DNA from: Coriaria nepalensis
Lineage: Eukaryota; Streptophyta; Magnoliopsida; Cucurbitales; Coriariaceae
DNA length: 64,000 nt
Reading direction: 5' to 3'
NCBI GenBank assembly: GCA_027186245.1
Contig: CP114481.1
Coordinates: 30,597,501 to 30,661,500 of the forward strand
The translations under genes were made by a program, and so were the position numbers. Below the pieces are notes generated by a model. The model saw only the letters and a program-made list of their open reading frames with translations. It searched no databases and had not been told where the DNA came from. This document shows positions 1 through 10,800 of the stretch, in pieces (within the stretch, counting starts at the first letter, position 1; every line of letters begins with the position of its first letter).

Positions 1-142
1 GAAAGTGTGCATTCGTTTAACCTTAAAATCATTTCAATGAGTCATTTCAAGTCAATAACTTATTTCAAAGCAAGTCGAACGAATTCTATTTTTTCACTAC
101 AAACAGAAGTTTTTTGCATAACTTGCAAATGATCAATGCAAG

Positions 143-284
143 GAAAGTGTGCATTCGTTTAACCTTAAAATCATTTCAATGAGTCATTTCAAGTCAATAA
201 CTTATTTCAAAGCAAGTCGAACGAATTCTATTTTTGCACTACAAACACAAGTTTTGTGCATAACTTGCAAGTGATCAATGCAAG
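143..284 (+). repeat. Representative 142-bp satellite monomer
   Basis: An intact unit close to consensus, chosen as the coordinate reference. It starts GAAAGTGTGCATTCG and ends GATCAATGCAAG. It carries the EcoRI site GAATTC at 223-228, the short inverted repeat CACAA-GTT-TTGTG at 246-258, and TGATCA at 272-277. Differences from the commonest form are CAAGTGATC for CAAATGATC and AATTCTATT for AATTCAATT; both alternatives are common across the array. The start point is arbitrary because the array is circularly permutable. Confidence 0.95.
246..258. other. Short inverted repeat in the monomer, CACAAGTTTTGTG
   Basis: Five-base arms CACAA and TTGTG flank the three-base spacer GTT. An outer pair, GCAC about ten bases upstream and GTGC overlapping the right arm, nests around it. 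The element recurs in most monomers at consensus 104-116. Some subtypes break the right arm (AGTTTTTTGC, AGTTTTCTGC) or the left arm (ACGCAAG, ATGCAAG, ACAGAAG), so it is not strictly conserved. It could form a small hairpin or bind a dimeric protein, but no function can be shown from sequence alone. Confidence 0.6.
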
Positions 285-1018
285 GAAAGTGTGCATTCGT
301 TTAACCTTAAAATCATTTCAATGAGTCATTTCAAGTCAATAACTTATTTCAAAGCAAGTCGAACGAATTCAATTTTTGCCCTACAAACACAAGTTTTCTG
401 CATAACTTCCAAATGATCATTGCAAGGAAAGTGTGCATTCGTTTAACCTTAAAATCATTTCAATGAGTCATTTCAAGACAATAACTTATTTCAAAGCAAG
501 TCGAACGAATTCAATTTTTGCCCTACAAACACAAGTTTTGTGCATAACATCCAAATGATCATTGCAAGGAAAGTGTGCATTCGTTTAACCTTAAAATCAT
601 TTCAATGAGTCATTTGAAGTCAATAACTTATTTCAAAGCAAGTCAAACAAATTTTATTTTTGCACTACAAACAGAAGTTTTTTGCATAACTTGCAAATGA
701 GCAGTGCAAGGAAAGTGTGCATTCGTTTAACCTTTAAATCATTTCAATGAGTCATTTCAAGTCAATAACTTATTTCAAAGCAAGTCGAACGAATTCTGTT
801 TTTGCACTACAAACGCAAGTTTTGTGCATAACTTGCAAGTGATCAATGCAAGGAAAGTGTGCATTCGTTTAACCTTAAAATCATTTCAATGAATCGTTTC
901 AAGTCAATAACTTATTTCAAAGCAAGTCGAACGAATTCAATTTTTGCACTACAAACATATGTTTTGTGCATAACTTGCAAATGATCAATGCAAGGAAAGT
1001 GTGCATTCGTTTAACCTT

Positions 1019-4000
1019 TAAATCATTTCAATGAGTCATTTCAACTCAATAACTTATTTCAAAGCAAGTCGAACGAATTCAATTTTTGCCCTACAAACAC
1101 AAGTTTTGTGCATAACTTCCAAATGATCATTGCAAGGAACGTGTGCATTCGTTTAACCTTAAAATCATTTCAATGAGTCATTTCAAGTCAATAACTTATT
1201 TCAAAGCAAGTCGAACGAATTCTATTTTTTCACTACAAACAGAAGTTTTTTGCATAACTTGCAAATGATCAATGCAAGGAAAGTGTGCATTCGTTTAACC
1301 TTTAAATCATTTCAATGAGTCATTTCAAGTCAATAACTTATTTCAAAGCAAGTCGAACGAATTCTATTTTTGCACTACAAACACAAGTTTTGTGCATAAC
1401 TTGCAAATCATCAATGCAAGGAAAGTGTACACTCGTTTAACCTTCAAATCATTTCAATGAGTCATTTCAAGTTATTAACTTATTTCAAAGCAAGTCGAAC
1501 GAATTCAATTTTTGCACTACAAACACAAGTTTTGTGCATAACTTCCAAATGATCATTGCAAGGAAAGTGTGCATTCGTTTAACCTTAAAATCATTTCAAT
1601 GAGTCATTTCAAGTCAATAACTTATTTCAAAGCAAGTCGAACGAATTCTATTTTTGCACTACAAACACAAGTTTTGTGCATAACTTGCAAGTGATCAATG
1701 CAAGGAAAGTGTGCATTCGTTTAACCTTAAAATCATTTCAATGAGTCATTTCAAGTCAATAACTTATTTCAAAGCAAGTCGAACGAATTCAATTTTTGCC
1801 CTACAAACACAAGTTTTGTGCATAACATCCAAATGATCATTGCAAGGAAAGTGTGCATTCGTTTAACCTTAAAATCATTTCAATGAGTCATTTCAAGTCA
1901 ATAAATTATTTCAAAGCAAGTCGAACGAATTCTATTTTTGCACTACAAACACAAGTTTTGTGCATAACTTGCACATGATCAATGCAAGAAAACTGTGCAT
2001 TCGTTTCACCTTAAAATCATTTCAATGTGTCTTTTCAAGTCAATAACTTATTTCAAAGCAAGTCGAACGAATTCTATTTTTGCACTACAAACACAAGTTT
2101 TGTGCATAACTTGCAAATGATCATTGCAAGGAAAGTGTGCATTCGTTTAACCTTAAAATCATTTCAATGAGTCATTTCAAGTCAATAACTTATTTCAAAG
2201 CAAGTCGAACGAATTCTATTTTTGCACTACAAACACAAGTTTTGTGCATAACTTCCAAATGATCAATGCAAGGAAACTGTGCATTCGTTTAACCTTAAAA
2301 TCATTTCAATGTGTCTTTTCAAGTCAATAACTTATTTCAAAGCAAGTCGAAAGAATTCTATTTTTGCACTACAAATGCATGTTTTGGGCATAACTTGCAA
2401 ACGATCAATGCAAGGAAAGTGTGCATTCGTTTAACCTTAAAATCATTTCAACGAGTCATTTCAAGTCGATATCTTATTTCAAAGCAAGTCGAACGAATTC
2501 TATTTTTGCACTACAAACCCAAGTTTTGTGCATAACATGCAAATGATCAATGCAAGGAAAGTGTGCATTCGATTAACCTTAAAATCATTTCAATGAGTCA
2601 TTTGAAGTCAATAACTTATTTCAAAGCAAGTCGAACGAATTCAATTTTTGCACTTCAAACACAAGTTTTGTGCATAACTTGCAAGTGATCAATGCAAGGA
2701 AAGTGTGCATTCGTTTAACCTTAAAATCATTTCAATAAGTCATTTCAAGTCAATAACTTATTTCAAAGCAAGTCGAACGAATTCAATTTTTGCACTTCAA
2801 ACACAAGTTTTGTGCATTACTTGCAAATGATCAATGCAAGGAAAGTGTGCATTCGTTTAACCTTAAAATCATTTCAATGAGTCATTTGAAGTCAATAACT
2901 TATTTCAAAGCAAGTCGAACGAATTCAATTTTTGCACTTCAAACACAAGTTTTGTGCATAACTTGCAAGTGATCAATGCAAGGAAAGTGTGCATTCGTTT
3001 AACCTTAAAATCATTTCAATAAGTCATTTCAAGTCAATAACTTATTTCAAAGCAAGTCGAACGAATTCAATTTTTGCACTTCAAACACAAGTTTTGTGCA
3101 TTACTTGCAAATGATCAATGCAAGGAAAGTGTGCATTCGTTTAACCTTAAAATCATTTCAATGAGTCATTTCAACTCAATAACTTATTTCAAAGCAAGTC
3201 GAACGAATTCAATTTTTGCCCTACAAACACAAGTTTTGTGCATAACTTCCAAATGATCATTGCAAGGAACGTGTGCATTCGTTTAACCTTAAAATCATTT
3301 CAATGAGTCATTTCAAGTCAATAACTTATTTCAAAGCAAGTCGAACGAATTCTATTTTTTCACTACAAACAGAAGTTTTTTGCATAACTTGCAAATGATC
3401 AATGCAAGGAAAGTGTGCATTCGTTTAACCTTTAAATCATTTCAATGAGTCATTTCAAGTCAATAACTTATTTCAAAGCAAGTCGAACGAATTCTATTTT
3501 TGCACTACAAACACAAGTTTTGTGCATAACTTGCAAATCATCAATGCAAGGAAAGTGTACACTCGTTTAACCTTCAAATCATTTCAATGAGTCATTTCAA
3601 GTTATTAACTTATTTCAAAGCAAGTCGAACGAATTCAATTTTTGCACTACAAACACAAGTTTTGTGCATAACTTCCAAATGATCATTGCAAGGAAAGTGT
3701 GCATTCGTTTAACCTTAAAATCATTTCAATGAGTCATTTCAAGTCAATAACTTATTTCAAAGCAAGTCGAACGAATTCTATTTTTGCACTACAAACACAA
3801 GTTTTGTGCATAACTTGCAAGTGATCAATGCAAGGAAAGTGTGCATTCGTTTAACCTTAAAATCATTTCAATGAGTCATTTCAAGTCAATAACTTATTTC
3901 AAAGCAAGTCGAACGAATTCAATTTTTGCCCTACAAACACAAGTTTTGTGCATAACATCCAAATGATCATTGCAAGGAAAGTGTGCATTCGTTTAACCTT

Positions 4001-5017
4001 AAAATCATTTCAATGAGTCATTTCAAGTCAATAAATTATTTCAAAGCAAGTCGAACGAATTCTATTTTTGCACTACAAACACAAGTTTTGTGCATAACTT
4101 GCACATGATCAATGCAAGGAAACTGTGCATTCGTTTCACCTTAAAATCATTTCAATGTGTCTTTTCAAGTCAATAACTTATTTCAAAGCAAGTCGAACGA
4201 ATTCTATTTTTGCACTACAAACACAAGTTTTGTGCATAACTTGCAAATGATCATTGCAAGGAAAGTGTGCATTCGTTTAACCTTAAAATCATTTCAATGA
4301 GTCATTTCAAGTCAATAACTTATTTCAAAGCAAGTCGAACGAATTCTATTTTTGCACTACAAACACAAGTTTTGTGCATAACTTCCAAATGATCAATGCA
4401 AGGAAACTGTGCATTCGTTTAACCTTAAAATCATTTCAATGTGTCTTTTCAAGTCAATAACTTATTTCAAAGCAAGTCGAAAGAATTCTATTTTTGCACT
4501 ACAAATGCATGTTTTGGGCATAACTTGCAAACGATCAATGCAAGGAAAGTGTGCATTCGTTTAACCTTAAAATCATTTCAATGAGTCATTTCAAGTCGAT
4601 ATCTTATTTCAAAGCAAGTCGAACGAATTCTATTTTTGCACTACAAACCCAAGTTTTGTGCATAACATGCAAATGATCAATGCAAGGAAAGTGTGCATTC
4701 GATTAACCTTAAAATCATTTCAATGAGTCATTTGAAGTCAATAACTTATTTCAAAGCAACTCGAACGAATTCAATTTTTGCACTTCAAACACAAGTTTTG
4801 TGCATAACTTGCAAGTGATCAATGCAAGGAAAGTGTGCATTCGTTTAACCTTAAAATCATTTCAATAAGTCATTTCAAGTCAATAACTTATTTCAAAGCA
4901 AGTCGAACGAATTCAATTTTTGCACTTCAAACACAAGTTTTGTGCATTACTTGCAAATGATCAATGCAAGGAAAGTGTGCATTCGTTTAACCTTAAAATC
5001 ATTTCAATGAGTCATTT
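1019..5017 (+). repeat. 13-monomer HOR (1,846 bp), two copies, first followed by an extra dimer
   Basis: The rare variant TCAACTCAAT occurs at 1041, 3171 and 5017. The last interval is 1,846 bp (13 x 142); the first is 2,130 bp (15 x 142). The difference is one extra dimer: the block containing ATTTGAAGTC and CACTTCAAAC at 2,604-2,887 is repeated at 2,888-3,171. From about 1,019 to 2,887 the sequence matches 3,149-5,017 almost base for base, including rare marks such as GGAACGTGTG, GTACACTCG, CAAGTTATTAAC and CAAATGCATG. All copies here are 142 bp, with no 1-bp-deleted monomers. Confidence 0.9.
2604..3171 (+). repeat. Tandem dimer duplication, 284 bp x 2
   Basis: TTTGAAGTC occurs at 2601 and 2885, exactly 284 bp apart. 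The two monomers that follow each occurrence (CACTTCAAAC, CAAGTGATC, CAATAAGTC) are the same in both. The second HOR copy has only one such dimer (TTTGAAGTC at 4731), so the dimer was gained in the first copy or lost from the second. It is a local change within the 13-mer. Confidence 0.85.
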
Positions 5018-6636
5018 CAACTCAATAACTTATTTCAAAGCAAGTCGAACGAATTCAATTTTTGCCCTACAAACACAAGTTTTCTGCATAACTTCCAAAT
5101 GATCATTGCAAGGAAAGTGTGCATTCGTTTAACCTTAAAATCATTTCAATGTGTCTTTTCAAGTCAATAACTTATTTCAAAGCAAGTCGAACGAATTCTA
5201 TTTTTGCACTACAAACACATGTTTTGTGCATAACTTCCAAATGATCATTGCAAGGAACGTGTGCATTCGTTTAACCTTAAAATCATTTCAATGAGTCATT
5301 TCAAGTCAATAACTTATTTCAAAGCAAGTCGAACGAATTCTATTTTTTCACTACAAACAGAAGTTTTTTGCATAACTTGCAAATGATCAATGCAAGGAAA
5401 GTGTGCATTCGTTTAACCTTTAAATCATTTCAATGAGTCATTTCAAGTCAATAACTTATTTCAAAGCAAGTCGAACGAATTCTATTTTTGCACTACAAAC
5501 ACAAGTTTTGTGCATAACTTGCAAATCATCAATGCAAGGAAAGTGTGCATTCATTTAACCTTAAAATCATTTCAATGTGTCATTTCAAGTCGATATCTTA
5601 ATTCAAAGCAAGTCGAACGAATTCTATTTTTGCACTACAAACCCAAGTTTTGTGCATAACATGCAAATGATCAATGCAAGGAAAGTGTGCATTCGATTAA
5701 CCTTAAAATCATTTCAATGAGTCATTTGAAGTCAATAACTTATTTCAAAGCAACTCGAACGAATTCAATTTTTGCACTTCAAACACAAGTTTTGTGCATA
5801 ACTTGCAAGTGATCAATGCAAGGAAAGTGTGCATTCGTTTAACCTTAAAATCATTTCAATAAGTCATTTCAAGTCAATAACTTATTTCAAAGCAAGTCGA
5901 ACGAATTCAATTTTTGCACTTCAAACACAAGTTTTGTGCATTACTTGCAAATGATCAATGCAAGGAAAGTGTGCATTCGTTTAACCTTAAAATCATTTCA
6001 ATGAGTCATTTCAACTCAATAACTTATTTCAAAGCAAGTCGAACGAATTCAATTTTTGCCCTACAAACACAAGTTTTCTGCATAACTTCCAAATGATCAT
6101 TGCAAGGAAAGTGTGCATTCGTTTAACCTTAAAATCATTTCAATGTGTCTTTTCAAGTCAATAACTTATTTCAAAGCAAGTCGAACGAATTCTATTTTTG
6201 CACTACAAACACATGTTTTGTGCATAACTTCCAAATGATCATTGCAAGGAACGTGTGCATTCGTTTAACCTTAAAATCATTTCAATGAGTCATTTCAAGT
6301 CAATAACTTATTTCAAAGCAAGTCGAACGAATTCTATTTTTTCACTACAAACAGAAGTTTTTTGCATAACTTGCAAATGATCAATGCAAGGAAAGTGTGC
6401 ATTCGTTTAACCTCTAAATCATTTCAATGAGTCATTTCAAGTCAATAACTTATTTCAAAGCAAGTCGAACGAATTCTATTTTTGCACTACAAACACAAGT
6501 TTTGTGCATAACTTGCAAATCATCAATGCAAGGAAAGTGTGCATTCATTTAACCTTAAAATCATTTCAATGTGTCATTTCAAGTCGATATCTTAATTCAA
6601 AGCAAGTCGAACGAATTCTATTTTTGCACTACAAAC
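4613..6636 (+). repeat. 7-monomer HOR (994 bp), two tandem copies
   Basis: The markers ACAAACCC (4647 and 5641), TCGATTAACC, TTTGAAGTC, CAACTCGAACG, TCAACTCAAT, GTGTCTTTTC and ACACATGTTTTG all recur 994 bp apart (7 x 142). The copies run about 4,613-5,606 and 5,607-6,600; identity ends near 6,636, where ACAAACAC replaces ACAAACCC. The unit looks like the 13-mer with an internal deletion: it jumps from the CAAATCATC monomer to a TCGATATCTTAATTC monomer. It also holds a GTGTCTTTTC monomer at a point where the 13-mer copies do not. Confidence 0.88.
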
Positions 6637-7879
6637 ACAAGTTTTGTGCATAACTTGCAAATGATCAATGCAAGGAAAGTGTGCATTCGTTTAACTTAAA
6701 ATCATTTCAATGAGTCATTTCAAATCAATAATTTATTTCAAAGCAAGTCAAACGGATTCAATTTTTGCACAACAAACACAAGTTTTGTGCATAACTTGCA
6801 AATGATCAATGTAAGGAAAGTGTCATTCGTTTAAACTTAAAATCATTTCAATGAGTCATTTCAAGTCAATAACTTATTTCAAAGCAAGTCGAACGAATTC
6901 AATTTTTGCACTACAAACACAAGTTTTGTGCATAACTTGCAAATGATCAATGCAAGGAAAGTGTGCACTCGTTTAACCTTCAAATCATTTCAATGAGTCA
7001 TTTCAAGTTAATAACTTATTTCAAAGCAACTCGAACTAATTCAATTTTTGCACTACAAACGCAAGTTTTGTGCATAACTTGCAAGTGATCAATGCAAGGA
7101 AAGTGTGCATTCATTTAACCTTAAAATCATTTCAATGTGTCATTTCAAGTCGATATCTTATTTCAAAGCAAGTTGAACGAATTCTATTTTTTCAGTACAA
7201 ACACAAGTTTTGTGCATAACTTGCAAATGATCAATGCAAGGAAAGTGTGCATTCGTTTAACCTTAAAATCATTTCAATGAGTCATTTCAAGTCGATAACT
7301 TATTTCAAAGCAAGTCGAACGAATTCAATTTTTGCACTACAAACACAAGTTTTGTGCATAACTTGCAAATGATCAATGCAAGGAAAGTGTGCATTCGTTT
7401 AACCTTAAAATCATTTCAATGAGTCATTTCAAGTCAATAACTTATGTCAAAGCAAGTCGAACGAATTCAATTTTTGCACTACAAACACAAGTTTTGTGCA
7501 TAACTTGCAAATGATCAATGCAAAGAAAGTGTGCATTCGTTTAACCTTAAAATCATTTCAATGAGTCATTTCAAGTCAATAACTTATTTCAAAGCAAGTC
7601 GAACGAATTCAATTTTTGCACTACAAACACAAGTTTTGTGCATAACTTGCAAATGATCAATGCAAGGAAAGTGTGCATTCGTTTAACCTTAAAATCATTT
7701 CAATTAGTCATTTCAAGTCAATGACTTATTTCAAAGCAAGTCGAACGAATTCAATTTTTGCACTACAAACACAAGTTTTGTGCATAACTTGCAAATGATC
7801 ATTGCAAGGAAAGTGTGCATTCATTTAACCTTAAAATCATTTCAATGTGTCATTTCAAGTCGATATCTTATTTCAAAGC
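6637..7879 (+). repeat. Satellite monomers, transition from zone I to zone II subtypes
   Basis: About nine monomers without an internal HOR that I can follow. The first 1-bp-deleted monomer (TTTAACTTAAAATC) appears near 6,691, together with the first GAACGGATTC and GCACAACAAAC variants. A GTGTCATTCG one-base deletion lies near 6,820. Several monomers between 7,200 and 7,800 are close to the plain consensus. TTTGCCCTAC and CACTTCAAAC, typical of the left side, are no longer seen. Confidence 0.85.
7789..7807. other. Dyad-symmetric motif TTGCAAATGATCATTGCAA
   Basis: This 19-base segment at the monomer end has the palindromic core ATGATCAT flanked by TTGCA and TGCAA arms, with one unpaired base on the left. 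Many monomers carry this CATTG form; the others carry CAATG, which shortens the core palindrome to TGATCA but keeps both arms. Spacer changes are frequent (CAAGTGATC, CAAATTATC, CAAATCATC, CAAATGGTC), while the TGCAA arms change less. It lies at consensus 123-141. A protein-binding role is possible but unproven. Confidence 0.55.
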
Positions 7880-10800
7880 AAGTCGAACGAATTCTATTTT
7901 TGCACTACAAACGCAAGTTTTGTGCATAACTTGCAAGTGATCAATGCAAGGAAAGTGTGCATTCATTTAACCTTAAAATCATTTCAATTAGTCATTTCAA
8001 GTCAATATCTTATTTCAAAGTAATTCGAACGAGCACTATTTTTGCACTACAAACACAAGTTTTGTGCATAACTTCCAAATGATCATTGCGAGGAAAGTGT
8101 GTATTCGTTTAACTTAAAATCATTTCAATGAGTCATTTCAAGTCAATGACTTATTTCAAAGCAAGTCGAACGAATTCAATTTTTGCAGGACAAACAGAAG
8201 TTTTGTGCATAACTTGCAAATGATCAATGCAAAGAAAGTGTGCATTCGTTTGACTTAAAATCATTTCAATGAGTCATTTCAAATCAATAATTTATTTCAA
8301 AGCAAGTCGAACGGATTCAATTTTTGCACAACAAACACAAGTTTTGTGCATAACTTGCAAATGATCAATGCAAGGAAAGTGTGCATTCGTTTAACCTTAA
8401 AATCATTTCAATGAGTCATTTCAAGTCAATGACTTATTTCAAAGCAAGTCGAACGAATTCAATTTTTGCACTACAAACACAAGTTTTGTGCATAACTTGC
8501 AAATGATCATTGCAAGGAAAGTGTGCATTCATTTAACCTTAAAATCATTTCAATGTGTCATTTCAAGTCGATATCTTATTTCAAAGCAAGTCGAACGAAT
8601 TCTATTTTTGCACTACAAACGCAAGTTTTGTGCATAACTTGCAAGTGATCAATGCAAGGAAAGTGTGCATTCATTTAACCTTAAAATCATTTCAATTAGT
8701 CATTTCAAGTCAATATCTTATTTCAAAATAATTCGAACGAGCACTATTTTTGCACTACAAATGCAAGTTTTGTGCATAACTTGCAAATGATCATTGCAAG
8801 GAAAGTGTGCATTCATTTAACCTTAAAATCATTTCAATGTGTCATTTCAAGTCGATATCTTATTTCAAAGCAAGTCGACCGAATTCTATTTTTGCACTAC
8901 AAACACAAGTTTTGTGCATAACTTGCAAATGATCAATGCAGGGAAAGTGTGCATTCGTTTAACTTAAAATCATTTCAATGAGTCATTTCAAGTCAATGAC
9001 TTATTTCAAAGCAAGTCGAACGAATTCAATTTTTGCACTACAAACACAAGTTTTGTGCATAACTTGCAAATGATCATTGCAAGGAAAGTGTGCATTCATT
9101 TAACCTTAAAATCATTTCCATGTGTCATTTCAAGTCGATATCTTATTTCAAAGCAAGTCGAACGAATTCTATTTTTGCACTACAAACGCAAGTTTTGTGC
9201 ATAACTTGCAAGTGATCAATGCAACGAAAGTGTGCATTCATTTAACCTTAAAATCATTTCAATTAGTCATTTCAAGTCAATATCTTATTTCAAAGTAATT
9301 CGAACGAGCACTATTTTTGCACTACAAACACAAGTTTTGTGCATAACTTCCAAATGATCATTGCGAGGAAAGTGCGCATTCGTTTAACTTAAAATCATTT
9401 CAATGAGTCATTTCAAGTCAATGACTTATTTCAAAGCAAGTCGAACGAATTCAATTTTTGCACTACAAACACAAGTTTTGTGCATAACTTGCAAATGATC
9501 AATGCAAGGAAAGTGTGCATCCATTTAACCTTAAAATCATTTCAATGTGTCATTTCAAGTCGATATCTTATTTCAAAGTAATTCGAACGAGCACTATTTT
9601 TGCACTACAAACACAAGTTTTGTGCATAACTTCCAAATGATCATTGCAAGGAAAGTGTGCATTCGTTTAACTTAAAATCATTTCAATGAGTCATTTCAAG
9701 TCAATGACTTATTTCAAAGCAAGTCGAACGAATTCAATTTTTGCACTACAAACACAGGTTTTGTGCATAACTTGCAAATGATCATTGCAAGGAAAGTGTG
9801 CATTCATTTAACCTTAAAATCATTTCAATGTGTCATTTGAAGTCGATATCTTATTTCAAAGCAAGTCGAACGAATTCTATTTTTGCACTACAAACACAAG
9901 TTTTGTTCATAACATGCAAGTGATCAATGCAAGGAAAGTGTGCTTTCATTTAACCTTAAAATCATTTCAATGTGTCATTTCAAGTCGATATGTTATTTCA
10001 AAGCAAGTCGAACGAATTCTATTTTTGCACTACAAACGCAAGTTTTGTGCATAACTTGCAAGTGATCAATGCAAGGAAAGTGTGCATTCATTTAACCTTA
10101 AAATCATTTCAATTAGTCATTTCAAGTCAATATCTTATTTCAAAGTAATTCGAACGAGCACTATTTTTGCACTACAAACACAAGTTTTGTGCATAACTTC
10201 CAAATGATCATTGCAAGGAAAGTGTGCATTCGTTTAACTTAAAATCATTTCAATGAGTCATTTAAAGTCAATGACTTATTTCAAAGCAGGTCGAACGAAT
10301 TCAATTTTTGCACTACAAACACAAGTTTTGTGCATAACTTCCAAATGATCATTGCAAGGAAAGTGTGCATTCGTTTGACTTAAAATCATTTCAATGAGTC
10401 ATTTCAAATCAATAATTTATTTCAAAGCAAGTCGAACGGATTCAATTTTTGCACAACAAACACAAGTTTTGTGCATAACTTGCAAATGATCAATGCAAGG
10501 AAAGTGTGCATTCGTTTAACCTTAAAATCATTTCAATGAGTCATTTCAAGTCAATGACTTATTTCAAAGCAAGTCGAACGAATTCAATTTTTGCACTACA
10601 AACACCAGTTTTGTGCATAACTTGCAAATGATCATTGCAAGGAAAGTGTGCATTCATTTAACCTTAAAATCATTTCAATGTGTCATTTCAAGTCGATATC
10701 TTATTTCAAAGCAAGTCGAACGAATTCTATTTTTGCACTACAAACGCAAGTTTTGTGCATAACTTGCAAGTGATCAATGCAAGGAAAGTGTGCATTCATT

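Larger units (their letters stand above)
1..1018 (+). repeat. Satellite monomers, left edge, no clean HOR copy inside the window
   Basis: About seven monomers of the zone I subtypes. TTTTTGCCCTAC occurs near 375 and 517, TTTTTTCACTACAAACAG near 90, and a gapless CCTTTAAATC variant near 730. The mixture resembles the material between 5,000 and 6,600, but I cannot follow a single constant offset through it. The array clearly continues beyond base 1, because the first base is already the start of a monomer. No gene or unique sequence is present. Confidence 0.85.

Noticed and set aside
153..169. True CENP-B box
   Set aside because: Only the TTCG....A half is present; the required CGGG half is TTAA in essentially all copies.
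246..258. Rho-independent terminator at CACAAGTTTTGTG
   Set aside because: The stem is only five base pairs and AT-rich, with no following T run in most copies, and no gene lies upstream. It is part of every monomer.
8020..8060. Insertion of a small mobile element causing the GAGCAC variant
   Set aside because: Monomer length is unchanged, there is no target-site duplication or terminal repeat, and the change is limited to about 16 bases. A local rearrangement or conversion explains it.
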